From Pilasporangium apinafurcum (Eukaryota > Oomycota > Peronosporomycetes > Pythiales > Pythiaceae), in the NCBI GenBank assembly GCA_001600495.1, contig BCKE01000012.1, positions 545,844-609,843 of the forward strand: 64,000 nucleotides of DNA. The letters are read 5' to 3'. Positions 34,393 through 47,131 of the stretch are shown here, in pieces. The notes beneath the pieces were generated by a model. It was not told the origin of the DNA, ran no database searches, and was given only the letters and a program-made list of their open reading frames with translations. Both the position numbers and the translations under genes were made by a program. Numbering within the stretch: position 1 is the first letter of the stretch; each line of letters opens with the position of its first letter.

Positions 34393-35370
34393 ATGGCACA
34401 CCTGATGATGAATGGGATTTTCGTCCAAAAGCATCGCGGGGTACGACGTCCACGCGATGAGAGCGCCGTAGAGATTGAAGAATTAGACTCAGAGACTATG
34501 CGGCAGAATTCCTACAATTATTTTCAACAACAACACGCGCGAAGGGCGGCGCGGAGCCGCAAACGTCAGCGCACATTGGCCGAGCAGTTGGATGGTTTAT
34601 CACTACATGGCGCTAATTCCGTAGCGACAACAGCGAGTGATTACGGTAGCAGCTACGACTTCAAGCCGATTGCATCTCAGTCTGGCAAATTGTCCAATGC
34701 AATCAATGGGGACGTATGGAATAACGAAGAGTTACGCGACAATTCGAGAAGTTACAGAGGACGGAGCCGATTCGAAGATATGAACACAAACACGGACGAT
34801 AATGACGACGACGACAATGATCATAAGGACGACAATAACGAGACCAGACGTAGTGATAACATGATGGTGTATGGAACTGTGCCAAGCATGCGCGATTTCT
34901 TCTTCGATGGATCCAGTCAACCCATGGATCGCATGTTTTCGCAGTATGCCTCGGCAGGAAATGCGAATGCATCTATCGAGACGCGTGGAAATGAATTGGT
35001 CGTGTTTCGTCCCATTCCACCGCCAAAATATGTCGTGAACTTGCCGTATTTCTCGCTGACACACGAAGAACTGACGACATTGGCTAAGCGGTTGACACCA
35101 GAAGAACTGGAAGCCCTCATGCTGCGGGCGACGACCCAGAAAGAGTCTGATAGCTTCCAGGGAGTGAATGTGCCTTTGAACGAACACAATCAGTCAAGAA
35201 ATGGTGATAGTAGCAATAAAATGGAGTGTAAATATGCAGACAGAGCGGATTATGGGGAGATTATCAGTGCAGATGAAGACGTAGACATGGATGGCGATGG
35301 TGACAAGCGAGTGCCGCACCTCGCAGGCGCTATATCGCACTCAGAATGGTTCCTAGATCAGGAATTGTAA
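34393..35370 (+). CDS. Acidic, low-complexity protein of unknown function
   Basis: One exon encodes 325 residues. The N-terminus has basic clusters (ARRAARSRKRQR) that fit a nuclear localisation signal, followed by TLAEQLDGLSLHG. The middle is dominated by Asp/Asn (near residues 133-150). A conserved-looking segment, VVFRPIPPPKYVVNLPYFSL with the helix LTHEELTTLAKRLTPEELEAL, is the only part with clear fold-like character. The tail is acidic (ISADEDVDMDGDGDK). There are no membrane spans. No family is recognised; a nuclear regulator is a guess. Confidence 0.7.
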   Translation: MAHLMMNGIFVQKHRGVRRPRDESAVEIEELDSETMRQNSYNYFQQQHARRAARSRKRQRTLAEQLDGLSLHGANSVATTASDYGSSYDFKPIASQSGKLSNAINGDVWNNEELRDNSRSYRGRSRFEDMNTNTDDNDDDDNDHKDDNNETRRSDNMMVYGTVPSMRDFFFDGSSQPMDRMFSQYASAGNANASIETRGNELVVFRPIPPPKYVVNLPYFSLTHEELTTLAKRLTPEELEALMLRATTQKESDSFQGVNVPLNEHNQSRNGDSSNKMECKYADRADYGEIISADEDVDMDGDGDKRVPHLAGAISHSEWFLDQEL

Positions 35371-35543
35371 TAACTAATCATGCGATGCGGCTGCGCAAAA
35401 ACGAAGAGCTTATCTATTGAGACAGCTTTTTGGGTAAAAGTGTGGGCTGCGGTGAATAAAAGAAATATAAACCCATAGGGCTTTTTTTATTTTGAGCTTT
35501 GCAAATGCATTCTTTGACGCCCACAAGCGTGGATATAAAAAAA

Positions 35544-37197
35544 TCACTTTTTCTTCTTGCCAGCTCCTTTCTTTTTTCCTTTTTTCTTACCGTCTGCTTT
35601 TGGGGCGCGATTCAGTTGTGCAAAGATATCTGCTGGTAGCGATGCATCGACTTGAAAGGATTGGAGCTTGGCATTTTCCTAAGACAAAAGCATATCCACC
35701 TATTATAATGCCGCCGAGCAACGCCAAATTACCAGTTGAAATTGGCTTACAGATCCCACTGCCGGCAATAGAATGGTCGCGCCTTCCGTTCCAATTAAAT
35801 TATATGTCAAATCCACATGCGCCAATGCCTTACTTCGTATCAAAGCGTCTCGGAACGCTGTCAATGCATCTACATGCTGAAGCACACCCATAATTCCATT
35901 ACTACTGACTTGTAAAACAACTGCTAGGATATTTTGCATGGATAACTCACATGTCGAATGCCGTTATCCGAGAGATTGAGTTTAACGAGCGAGTGAGATC
36001 GTGCAAGGCCGAGAGAGAGGTGATAAAGGCCATCGCCACCAAGTGCATTTCCCTGGAGAGACAGTGTTTCAATGGCACTACTGGGCATACTCACAAGCTG
36101 GGCAAGTTTGATGCTGCCTTCGGGTCCGATGCCACAATAGTCTAAGTACAATTTCTGATATGTGAAGAAAAGAGATACATCATATTATGCTGTCATGGCT
36201 GCATTTGTGTGAGTATTAATGGAACTTGTTGAATGCAGTATACCTTGAGCACTCTATTGGCGAACATCCCATCGCACAATGTACTTACGCCAACGTCTCC
36301 GATGCCCAAATTATAGTTGAGGTTCATGGTGAGTAAACCGGGTTGTTTCTGAACCTTCAGTGCGTCAGTAAGTGCTTTACAGCTACAAAGTAGGGTACAA
36401 ATGCAAGTGTCAGCTTTGTCGACTAGGTAGGCTCAATATGTGCCGCTGACGAACCCTTCCACACCAATACCACAGTCCAAGAGCTCCAAGTAGGCGATGT
36501 TCGGATTTGGAGGAGTAGATTGCAATAGTGTTGCCTATCACAGCCAGCAAGAGTACAGAACCATACAACGGAATGTTCATTGTGACAGCAAAGTCAGAAC
36601 ACCAGCGTTGCCAATGGCACTTACAATCGCTGCCACGCCTTCATCCCCGATCTCCTGCTTCCATATGCGCAGGTACCGAAGGTGAACGTATGGTCCAGTT
36701 GTGATGTTGGGTCCTGTGCCGTACGGTCAGTCGTTAAGGAAATCCAGTATAATCTAGACTCCCAATATAGAGTGTGCATATATAATGCATGCGTAAAAGA
36801 CTGGATATCAAAAACGCCATGGTCAATGCACGAACGCCACCAGGTCCAAGCGTCCCAGCTTCGCCTTCCAGAATAAACTATATCATGTTAAACATTTGCA
36901 TATCAGTCAATGCGGAACATCCATCTGTTCAACCGATACTGACACTCTCACATTCACGAGCTCTTCTTCCTCTTCGCCTCCGCGAAGAATTTCATTAATA
37001 TGAGTGTTTACTGGTACACCAATGGATCTAAATGATATTAACGAACTGATTAACGAGGGCAGTATGTATCACTTGCCAGAAAAAAACGCGTACTTGCATA
37101 TTTTGGCGTAGTTGGCCATCACCATCTGTCGTGTCACAGCATTTTCGTCCTCTGCCGCTGCTTTCGCCTTTGTCTTAGCCCTGGGTTTCTTACTCAT
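35544..37197 (-). CDS. Leucine-rich-repeat (RNI-type) protein with lysine-rich tail
   Basis: A minus-strand gene of seven or eight exons. It starts at 37197 (MSKKPRAKTKAKAAAEDENA, exon 1 37094-37197) and ends at the TGA at 35544 in a polylysine tail (KKKGKKKGAGKKKK). Internal exons encode ribonuclease-inhibitor-type leucine-rich repeats. Examples are YLDYCGIGPEGSIKLAQLV, LSLQGNALGGDGLYHLSLGL, LVKLNLSDNGIRHV and VDLTYNLIGTEGATILL. Both ends are basic and low in complexity. RNI repeats are protein-binding scaffolds (for example RanGAP and NOD-type proteins); no enzyme or NACHT/AAA domain is present, so the partner is unknown. The exons between about 36180 and 36900 are short, and their borders are only approximate. 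Confidence 0.78.
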
Positions 37198-38300
37198 TCC
37201 TATTGACCTTCTTTGTCCATTTGAGTACGAAAGGGCGTGGATATGACGTTACTGTCACCTTCGCACGACCTTCACGCTGTCACACTGAAATTGAAATGGA
37301 TTATCATCCAGCAAAAAAAAGCGTGAGTGCTGCTTGTCACGCCTGAACATTGCGCAGCAGGTTATGGGATCGAGTCCACATGGAATGAATTCATACTGTT
37401 CGGCGTTCTCCTGCACAAACATATGCATCTTGTGCTACTTCAAGTTACGTACTACGTTACTCCAACTCGCTTCGCGAGTTGCGCCTACCAACTGGCTACA
37501 CCTAGAATACGGGCTGTACCGTGTGAGCAGGTTCAAGTCCGAAAATTCCGAGCTCACGCTTTTTTTGCGCTTCTACGACTCACTTGACTATCGTTGCAAG
37601 TACTCTGGTCTTGCTCGATTCTTGAAAAGTTCTGTCGTCACACGCATAATATTCAGCGAAGCGTTCACGTCGCGATCCCAAAACGTCTTGCATTCACTGG
37701 ATTCACAGTGCAAAACGGATCAAGATTCAATTGTGCCATCGGGAAAGCCGTTGACCATTTTCGGGAAGACTACCTTCGAAAGTTCAGCGTGACAGTGGAA
37801 ACATCGCTTGCTAGTACGAAAGTCGTCGACGGAACGAACGGTAGTGCGCTTTACCAGTTCTTTCTTCAGCGCTTTGACGCCATGGTGGCGAATTGTCGAA
37901 TGACATACCAGTAAAAAAAATCCTCATACTGGTTGCAAAGACACACCTGCAGTTGGTTATACTGAAAATAAGATTTCGAGGTAATTTGTTTGTCAGGTTT
38001 TCTAGTCAGTATGACAGGTTTGGCCAGACGGACAAAATGGATACTAAATCTCATACGTTTTCCGTACGGACGGACAACTTGCGAAAATAAGATGAAAGGG
38101 ATGATGGCATCAATGACACACCTTCGTCACTATAGACACCGCAGCATGTCGTCCGAATGTGACGCCAGTTGGGCCCAGAAAAAGGTTCCACAGAATCCGC
38201 ACGATCTTGAGGTGCACGAGGAAAACGCACAAGCAGAAGAAGCAGCAGTTGGAAGAAGGAAGTGGTAAACGAGGGAGCGTTAAGGTGATCGCTATCCAAT
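37198..38300. other. Intergenic with an unexplained coding-like stretch
   Basis: This 1.1 kb lies between the divergent LRR and TPS genes. Frames at 37334-37792 and 37594-37914 overlap in different phases. The second contains protein-like sequence (RLAFTGFTVQNGSRFNCAIG) but has no known motif or clear gene structure. It may be the remnant of a host gene. The last 200 bases are the presumed promoter and 5' UTR of the TPS gene. Confidence 0.4.
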
Positions 38301-41300
38301 ATGCAGACGACGACGGAACGTGCATCACCGTCCAATGATGGTCAGGGTGATAGCTGGCACCCGTCAATGCCCGTCATCATCGCCTCGAACCGGCTGCCCG
38401 TGCGAGTGACCAAGGTTGAACCTACAGACAATCATTCTGATGCCGACACAAACGCGAGCATGAAATGGCGTGTCGAGTGGGAAGGTGATCGCGTGATTGA
38501 GGCACAAAATACGTTTTCACATCACGAGATCTCCGAGCGCGCGAACATCAGGTTCGTCGGTCGCATCCCGGAGTGGGATATCCCCGTCGACGACCAACGG
38601 CAACTCACGCAGCAACTGGCGGCGCTGAATTGCTATCCAGTGTTTGTATCGGCAGAGGAGGCGAAGTTGTACTATGAAGATTATTGCAAACAGACACTCT
38701 GGCCAGTGTTTCATAATGTCGTGGACGTCTACAGCCCATTGGATGTGATTTTGGACCCAGATCAGCAGGATAAACCGGCACATTTCTGGAACCCAGGCTG
38801 CCAAAAACGCGCGTGGCAGGCCTATGCGAATGTCAACCAGCTCATCGCCAATGTATGAATCATTTGTTGGTATATCATATGTGCTTTTTTGGTGTGTTGG
38901 ATGCGTGTTAATCGATAATGATGCCATTTTGTCGAACCCCAGAAAATTTGTGAGTTATACGAGCCAGGCGACATTATCTGGGTACAGGATTATCATCTTC
39001 TGTTAACACCATCATACATCATTCGCAAGATCCGTGGCGCCAACGTCGGTCTCTTTCTGCATGTACCGTTTCCGTCGTCAGAAGTGTTTCGCACGCTCTC
39101 AACGCGGAAGGAGATTCTACGTGGGATGCTGAATGCTGACCATGTCGGCTTTCATCTCTTTGAGTATGTATATTGCTATCAAATTTCTTCTGATATCTTG
39201 AATTTATCTACTAAGAATTGTTGCTTTGCGGGCATAGATATGCTCGTCATTTTATGTCTGCATGCAAACGAATACTTGGCCTGAGTTACCATCCGATTCT
39301 ACGGGGACAACTTGGAATCGATTACGGTGGTCGCAGAGTCGCCGTGACGTGTAGCCATATGGCTATCGACGCAAAGAGCATTGAAGATACCTTAGGATCG
39401 GATGAAGTACGAGAACGTGTGGTGGCGTTGCGACAGCAATACAGCGGAAAGAAGATATTTGCAGGTTGCGACAACGTTGAACGGTTGAAAGGCATTCCGT
39501 CTAAAATGTTGGCATTTGATGCGGTATGGGCATTTTGTTTAAAAGAGTTATAAACGTGTGCCGTGATGAAATACCTAATGATTCATGTCTATGTGACTAT
39601 AGTTCTTGACGAGATGTCCGGACTTTATTGGAAAGGTTGTGTTGGTGCAAAAAGGTATTCATCGTCGAGGTCGTGCGACAGACTATTTGCAGAGCAAGAA
39701 GGAGATTGAAATAGTTGTTGAGTCAATCAACGCAAAATACCGTGATCGTGCCAATGGCGAAGTGGTGGATTACGAAGAAGTTGACGAGTTTCCCTTTAAG
39801 GAAAGAATCGCACTGTGGCGTGTAGCCGATATTCAAATCACCACTGTACTACGGGACGGACTCAACACAACTCCGTTTGAGTATATCGTCGCTCACAAGT
39901 ATGAAAATATTCGTTTAGTTTGTACAATTCCGCAACTGGTGATTCATAATTTCACATGCCCATGAATATTTCCGCAGGAATTCAGCTGGCGTGGTCATCC
40001 TGAGCGAATTCTCTGGAAGCAGCCGGCTATTAAGTGGTGCAATAACAGTAAATCCATGGGAGCTGGACCAAGTTATCGACTCGTTACGTGACGCAGTCTA
40101 TATGTCGCACAAAGAGCGGGAGCATCGTCGCGACTGCGATTTTCACTTTGTATCATCCAATCCGCCACGACGATGGGCTAAATGTGTCTTGAGCGACATC
40201 GTAAATGCACGCAAGAAAGAAGATACTTATGTGTATATGGGGACTGGTTTTGGACTGGATTTCCGTGTTATGGAAGTTAGCGCGAGTTTTCGGGTGCGTA
40301 GATGTGTGTCTATAAATGGTGTGAAATGGGTATTGACGAATATGATGGACAATGCATTCACTAGAAACTGACAGATAGAGAAATTGTACCGGCCTATCGA
40401 ACGAGTAAATCGCGCGCTATCTTTCTCGATTACTATCGAACTCTTGCGCCAGATGTTTCAAATGTCATAGGCGTCCGATGGCCAGATGTGCCGCTGAATG
40501 CTTTATCGATATTGGAACATCTTTGCAAGGACCCTCGTAACACCGTGTTTATTGTGAGTGGGTGCAATTGTGATCTACTCACGCAGAAGTTTGGAGGCGT
40601 ACCTGGATTGGGTCTTGTCGCTGAACACGGATACTTTATTCGGCCTGCAGTGCTTGGAAACGATGCTCGGATTGGCAGGTATGGATATACTTACTCTTTG
40701 TTGTATAGTAGTGAGAAAAGCTAACAGTTGACTACGGTCTAGGCCATGGCAACGTCCGGGTGACATTTATCAAACGGAGGCCGGTGCCCAGCAATGGCGC
40801 GACAAAGCTGAGAAGATTATTGAAATGTACGTAGATAGAACAAATGGTTCTGCACTGGAGCTCCGGAAAAGCGCTGTTCTTTTTCGATATGCAAAATCCG
40901 ACTTCGAGTTTGGCGCACTGCAAGCGGCGGAGCTGAAGGAGCACTTGGAAGGAGTCTTTGAGGTACAAATATCTTGGCATGCAGTATGGTATTAATAAAA
41001 ATTTATCTGAGTTGATGCTGGGGCGTAGGGGTGGCCGCTAAACGTGATTCAGGGCAAGGACTACATTGAGGTCCGGTCTGAAAGTGTTGGCAAAGGCAAA
41101 ATTATCGGCCACATTCTAGATAAAATGCATGCCGATGGCAACCCAGCCGACTTTGTGTTGTGCGTGGGTGATGACGTGGCGGATGAGCTGATGTTTGAAA
41201 AGCTCAACGAAATGTCAAGCAAGCACGAATTGCCTTCAGGTTTGCTAGATAGCTGTGTGTGTCGTTCTTTCTAATGATGCAAACGATTAATATGGGTCTA

Positions 41301-42014
41301 TTGTTTTAGATAAAATATTTACGTGTACAGTGGGCCAGAAGCCTTCAAAGGCAGAATTTTATGTTGATGATTATACGGATGTGATTACTTTGCTGAAATC
41401 GCTAAAAGTCGTGTCGACGAAGGTAAGAGCTAGCTTCTCTTGATATGTGTTTGTGTCAGTTTCTCAAGCATTGTGTGCTTATTTTAATGTTTTATCTTGA
41501 CCAGTCTAATCGCAACTACTCACTATCGGATATGCAGTCTTTCATGCGCGACACTCGACCGCTAATGTCGTCTTCTATTCAAGATTCTGGTTTTACGAGG
41601 AGTGCAACCGCTGACTCACCCTTTCGAAGGAACTCGAGCCGTTATGCTCTGCACAACAACCTGTAAGTGCTGGATATGATGTTTCTTCATATACTAAATT
41701 CCCATCTCATGTCCATTCATTGTGGACCATTATTATGAAGGACTCCTGTCATCGAAGAAGACCAGATCATCACGACATCAGAGTCCGGTAATGTACGTCA
41801 GTATGGCAGTAGCCGATACCAAGTTGGCAAACGACGCAAGAAAACTCGATGGCTTCGTCGGCTACAACATTTGGCAGTCATGGTTATCATCTTTGGCATC
41901 ATTCGATGGAGACGAAAAGTGCAGAACCCATACGAAAAAAAACTTTTGATGTATCTTATTGCCTCACTCACAGTGGCGTGGTCGATTGGTCGTATTCGAG
42001 GCACATCAAAATAG
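38301..42014 (+). CDS. Membrane-anchored trehalose-6-phosphate synthase/phosphatase-like protein
   Basis: A gene of about eleven exons. The N-terminal GT20 synthase domain shows ASNRLPVRV, LWPVFHN, VQDYHLLLTPSYI, LHVPFPSSEVFRTL, HVGFHLFEY, GIDYGGRRVAV, RLKGIPSKMLAFD and LRDGLNTTPFEYIV. A trehalose-phosphatase (HAD) domain follows, ending in LCVGDDVADELMF. Two key points look altered. The synthase motif that should read DRLDxxKG is DNVERLKG, losing a sugar-phosphate-binding arginine. The phosphatase motif DYDGT is DYYRT, losing the acid/base aspartate. After a Ser-rich linker, the last exons add two hydrophobic spans (LAVMVIIFGII and LLMYLIASLTVAWSIG) before the stop at 42012-42014. The likely role is a regulatory or weak enzyme, like plant class II TPS proteins. 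The gene converges on the TBC gene with 268 bases between stops. Confidence 0.87.
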
Positions 42015-42282
42015 TAGGCAAGGCTGCAAGTAAAAAGACTCTATAAGGTATTGTATTGGAATTTATATTGGTGCTGTCTAATTTAAAGATTCGTAACTGT
42101 GTTACGCTAACCTTCGACTGCCAGTTGTTATGAGGTAAAGTGTCAAAGAATGAAGCGTAATCGTTGGCAATTCGTATATGGAACAACGATTTTCTACTGT
42201 ATTGATATTGATTTTTGTACTAAATGCCACTTTCCGATACACACATGTACAGATTCACCGGATTCAAGTCATCTCAGCATTT

Positions 42283-45200
42283 TCACTCGCTCTGAAGTTG
42301 CTGGCGATACTGTTCCACAAGTTTTGCTAGCGCTTCCGCGTTATCGACAGTAAACATGAGCTGTGCGATTGATTCGACCTCCGTTTCGTCTTTTGAGTCA
42401 GTTGCTATTGCTGGCATTTCCTCATCAGCAGTGGTGGCATTGGTTTTCACGGAGGATGTCAATTCATCTGCTTCTCTCTGTAGCATACACATTAAAAACA
42501 TGAGCAACCAAGTGGAAATTATCCAATAAGTCTGCGAGAGCACCAACCTTAAAGTGGAAGATGATGGAATTTGCAATCAATTTTTCATTCGTTATCTCGA
42601 CGAGCGCTGTCAGCTGGCGATTATCTTCGACAACTGCAAAACCCTCTCGCTTTGATTCCCATGTGTTGAGAACCATTAACGCGTTTTCCGTCAACACCAA
42701 CTCTCGTTCTCCTTGTCTTTGAAATCTGCCAAGTAATGTTTTGTCTCCATGGTCACCATTGAGTGCATCGAGTGTGGCAGGTGAGGAATCATACTTGATG
42801 GCTCGATAAAAGCGGAAATTCTTAAACGCTTTGTCTGAGCCTTGTTTCCAGTTCGCGAGGTTCACATACAGTGGCGCCGTCGTGGTGAATTCATTGTTGG
42901 ATAGCTCACTCAGTTCATCACCATCACCATCGTCACCTTTTGAGGATTCATACTGCCCAGAGGTTGAATGAAAAAATCCTGACGAGGTTCTCGAGTTGGA
43001 TAAGGTTCGCCGCCTGCCTGATGTCGTCAAGCGAGATGCAACAGCTACAGCCTTGTCGAGGAACGTACTCCCTGTTCTCAATGGAGCCGAGTGTGTACTC
43101 TCTGCTAAGACTTGGGAAGAGACGGACGGACGGACTAACTTACTTGCAGAAGGGCTCTGAATATCTGGCTCTTTGCTTTCATCATCGTCGACGCTCTTTT
43201 CATCATGATCACTTAAAGTCGTCTTAGTGTCATCGTCGACTGGAAACGTCTTGCAACTCGAACTTGGCTCACTGTATGGTCCCCATTTGTTTTCTTCGGT
43301 ACCACCGCGAACCCTTAGCAAATACGAAGTATTTGCCAAGAGATCATTAACAGTAAATTTCAGCATGTCGCTTGCAATATCTTGCTTTACTGTCCACCAC
43401 ATCGCTGCCCGACGATTTTTGGCATATTGAACCTGGTATTTGACGACCCGAGGATCACTGATGGCATCCCACGTGACCACAATCGCAGATGATGATACGG
43501 GAAACACTTGTACGATACGAGGAGCTGCAAGAACAAGCGCACGCGAGCTGTTGGAGCGATTGCTGCTTGGTCCATTACTGCTGCTAGCGTTGGATTTGAT
43601 GCCGCTGGCTGAGAGGATCGAGGATACGACGGATTTTGCATGCACCTGGAATGGAACGGATTGAACCGGCACTGCATCTTCATCGTATTGTGAGATTCTT
43701 TCAAGAACCACCTTACCATCGGGGGTGTTTTCAAACGCCCATACACCCAATGTATCGTCTTCTTCTTGCTCACCTACTAGCTTCTCACTAATGTGACCGT
43801 CAGGAACATCTTCGTCATCTGGAACAAGACGTACAAATATCTGATTTGTACCTGGAGCAACAAGTCTTTCACTGCATTTGATGATCATCCCTTTTGGAAA
43901 CACTCGATCATGCTTCTCAGAATCAAATGCAGGTCTCTTTCGAGCCCATAGTGCCATGACCACACGAAAGTAAAACTCGCCCGTTTCAGAGAACTCTGGA
44001 CACACTCCAGGGAGGAAGATGGCATTAGGAATCCCTGCACAATTAGTATCAGCTCCGGAACCAGATCTTTCTCGTGGGTTCGCCTCCTTGGCTTCATTGT
44101 GATCAGATACCTTGTCCAAAGTACTCATCGTGCTGCTGGAAAGACTGAAAGGACCCCATTTCTCTCCATTCCCACAACGTATCCGAAAAACCAATGCCTC
44201 TCCTGGATCCAGTCCAACCAATGTTCCATTCGTGTACTCTGTGATTCCAGATGTATCCAGTTCCGTTGTTCCTTCTTGTTTCATCGCCACCGAGATCCAT
44301 GGATTAAAGTTGAATTCTGACTGCTTTGCATATTGCAGCTGGTAGCGAGTGTTTGGTAATGAAAGCTTATTCCACGTGATACACACAGAATGATGCGATG
44401 CGCTGACAAGCGTGGGGGGCAACGGAGGAATAGAAATCGCATCTAACTCCTCCAGCGACTTCCTCCTTGAAGTTGGATTCTGAAATCGCAAGACAAGTGG
44501 ACGTGCTGCATCCTTCACAAGTTCAATGGTGGTCAAAAAGGGAACGTTTGCCATACTTTGCCCATTAATTGCGATCAACAGATCTCCGCATTCAATCTGT
44601 TGACTTTCCGATGCTTGACTGTCTGGGACAATACTATCGACCACTGCTTGGTATTTCCTGCTCGTTCTGGATCTCTGAAACAGAATACCCAACGGACCCT
44701 TTTGAAAGAGAACGTCTTTGAAGGACATACTCTTGTCTAGAGCTTCACGGGTTTTCTTATAGACTTCTATCCATTCATCCTCTCCAACCACACGGCGTTC
44801 ATCGGCCTCTTCATCAACTGTAGAATTCATTTGCGCATTGCTGCTGGTCCGTGATCGTGAAGTAGACGCAACGGCATCTTTTGCGACAGTGGTGAGCTGC
44901 TGGAGTCGTTGCGAGAGTGTTGACACAGTGGCTTTGGTTTTTAGCTTGATTGAGTTTGATGGCGTCAAAGTAGCATGGCCGTTGGAAGGAGGTGGCTCGA
45001 TTCCAGTCGCTTCATCAACACCAGAACTTTCGTCAATGGAATTTTGATGCGATCGACTCAGACCAATTTTGGTAAATAACTTGAAACTTGACGAGCTACT
45101 TGGAGCGGATGTGGATGCATTCGATAGTGTACTGGTCGGAGGTTCAGCCACTACAAGCAATTGCTCTTGTGCGAACGAATCCATGCTTAAAATCGCCTTC

Positions 45201-47131
45201 TTAAGCTCGTCAAATCCGCCGTCGAGGCGGCTGACATGCTCGAAGCCTTTCTGGAGAAACATAAGCACAAGTCGTGTTACCGAAATGTGCTCTTCATGGA
45301 CTTTTATTGAACCATCAGTTGTGCCTGGTCCACCAATCGACACAAATTCAGTTGCCAATGAACCTGGTTCACCTGGGCTCATCGGGAAGTCTGCTGGTCG
45401 TGGTGAAAATGCTGAGATATCAGCATCGCTGCCAGTACTCTCTGTACTGGTCGTGCCGCCTGACTCACTATCCAGTGCAGCGGTCTTCTCGCCTGAAATT
45501 CCACGAGCTAATCGTGCGATGGCACTGAGAGCGACATGACTTGTGTTTGAGATGGCACGAGCTCGTGAAGACGGAGGAGGGTTGGAAAGACCGACAAAGC
45601 AAAAGTGGCAGCCTTTCATCTTGGAAAACCCTTTCAAGAGAACCGCTAGCGCATCAGGACTGGCAACGACCTCCGGATCGATATGATACGAAAGACTCAG
45701 GTGGCACTCGCGATATTGCTCCACTGGACGACAGTCTAATACAATGAATGACACTGATGAGGAAGATGTACTTGTGATTGTTTCCGTCGGTGGCGAGACA
45801 AAACTGGATTTGGGAGACCATAATGGATTCATAATGTTCTCTTCTTCCTTTGTGGATAACGCATGCGGAGTCTCCTTGGTAGTAATTCGACCCATGAGAT
45901 TGCTCACCAATTCATCTGGATACACTTGCAAACTTGACGCACCAGACAACTGTTGCAGGAACGGCAGCATATTTTCTGTGAAGCCACCATAACACACAGA
46001 GTACAAATCTCGTTTAAATGATCGGGGAGTGTTCTCCGAGAGCGCAAGCGCCGCAACACAAACCTCTTCCAGCTCCTCTTTGGACTCAAATGTGATTGAA
46101 CTCAGCACTTGTGGCAACATTGCTAGATCTGCGCTCAAAATTTGCTTTTTCTTGGCCGCCACCAACGCATACGCCACAAAGTGAAGTAAGAATGGATCTT
46201 CTTGCAGCAGAAAAAAGTCCCAGAGCATAAACACCAGCTCCGGCGCAAGATTCCGTGCAAAGAGCGTCATGAACCATGGCGTCACGTACAACTCCGGGGT
46301 CATCTCGTGCTGATCTAAGTAATGGCACAATTTCGGGTCGTGGTAGAGCATCAGCAGTCGATATAACTGAAATGAACATTGCAGCGACTTGAACTCACGA
46401 TCAACAAACACATGCGGCAAAAATTTGTCGATCATCGCGTAAAATAACTGGAATACCACGCTTTCTGGTAGCGGCGGTGCGCGTTCCAGCATGAGAAATG
46501 GTGCCAACACTTCGTTCATACCCTGTTTGTATCGGATATTGCGGCATTTGCAGTAGTAGGTGAGGATCTTGGTGATCGATTCGGCGATCTCTGGCTGCTT
46601 AAAGAATGGATCATGCCCACGCGTGCGGCAGGCATCCCCACTGATGACCTTCTGATTCGCTAAATCTTCTTCCACGCGCATAATTGACTGGTCCAGATAC
46701 TGCCGTTCGTTGCGCGCCACACCCAATAGCTCCTTCCACACATTAGCACGCAATTGAGCGGGTACCCCACCGAGCGAGCGACACACCACTCCCAGCACAA
46801 AATGGTCCGGTCGGCGTTTCTCCATTTCTCGCTCTAATTGTGTGGTTAGGAGCGTCACACGGTCGGCATCGTTTTTATCGTCATCCCCTGTCTCCTCACT
46901 ATCTTTTGTAGTGACAATAGAGGGATCCTCTATCAAAACCGCATTCGATTCATGCGCATCGATGATGGTGCTCGTGGCAGTTTCTGCAACGGCAAGTGGA
47001 TTTTGCTGCTCCATGGAGGTCGCTGTACGTTGCTCTACCGCAGCGGTGGGCTGTTGCTGATGATTTTGAGCATTATTTCCCACGTATGTTTGGTTGCTTG
47101 TCTCTCGTCTATCCTCGGCATTCTCTTCCAT
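42283..47131 (-). CDS. TBC1D23-like protein with PDZ and FN3 domains
   Basis: Two exons, 42548-47131 and 42283-42477, encode about 1592 residues. In order: a disordered N-terminus; a Rab-GAP TBC domain at about 115-345; an inactive rhodanese-like domain at about 460-650 (VLDCRPVEQYRE, with no active-site cysteine loop where FVGLSN stands); a PDZ domain at about 800-888 (KGPLGILFQR, CGDLLIAINGQSM); two fibronectin type III domains near 905-1010 and 1200-1300, both ending WGP(F/Y)S; and a C-terminal PH-like domain near 1440-1550. The TBC-rhodanese-PH order is that of TBC1D23, which bridges endosome-derived vesicles to golgins at the trans-Golgi. The TBC domain keeps both catalytic fingers: ISGDACR (IxxDxxR, R169) and YKQ (Q203). 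The central PDZ and FN3 block is extra compared with the animal protein. Confidence 0.88.

Noticed and set aside
37530-37550. GGTTCAAGTCC, which matches a tRNA B box
   Set aside because: The flanking bases do not form a T-stem, and no D-arm, anticodon arm or acceptor stem fits around it.
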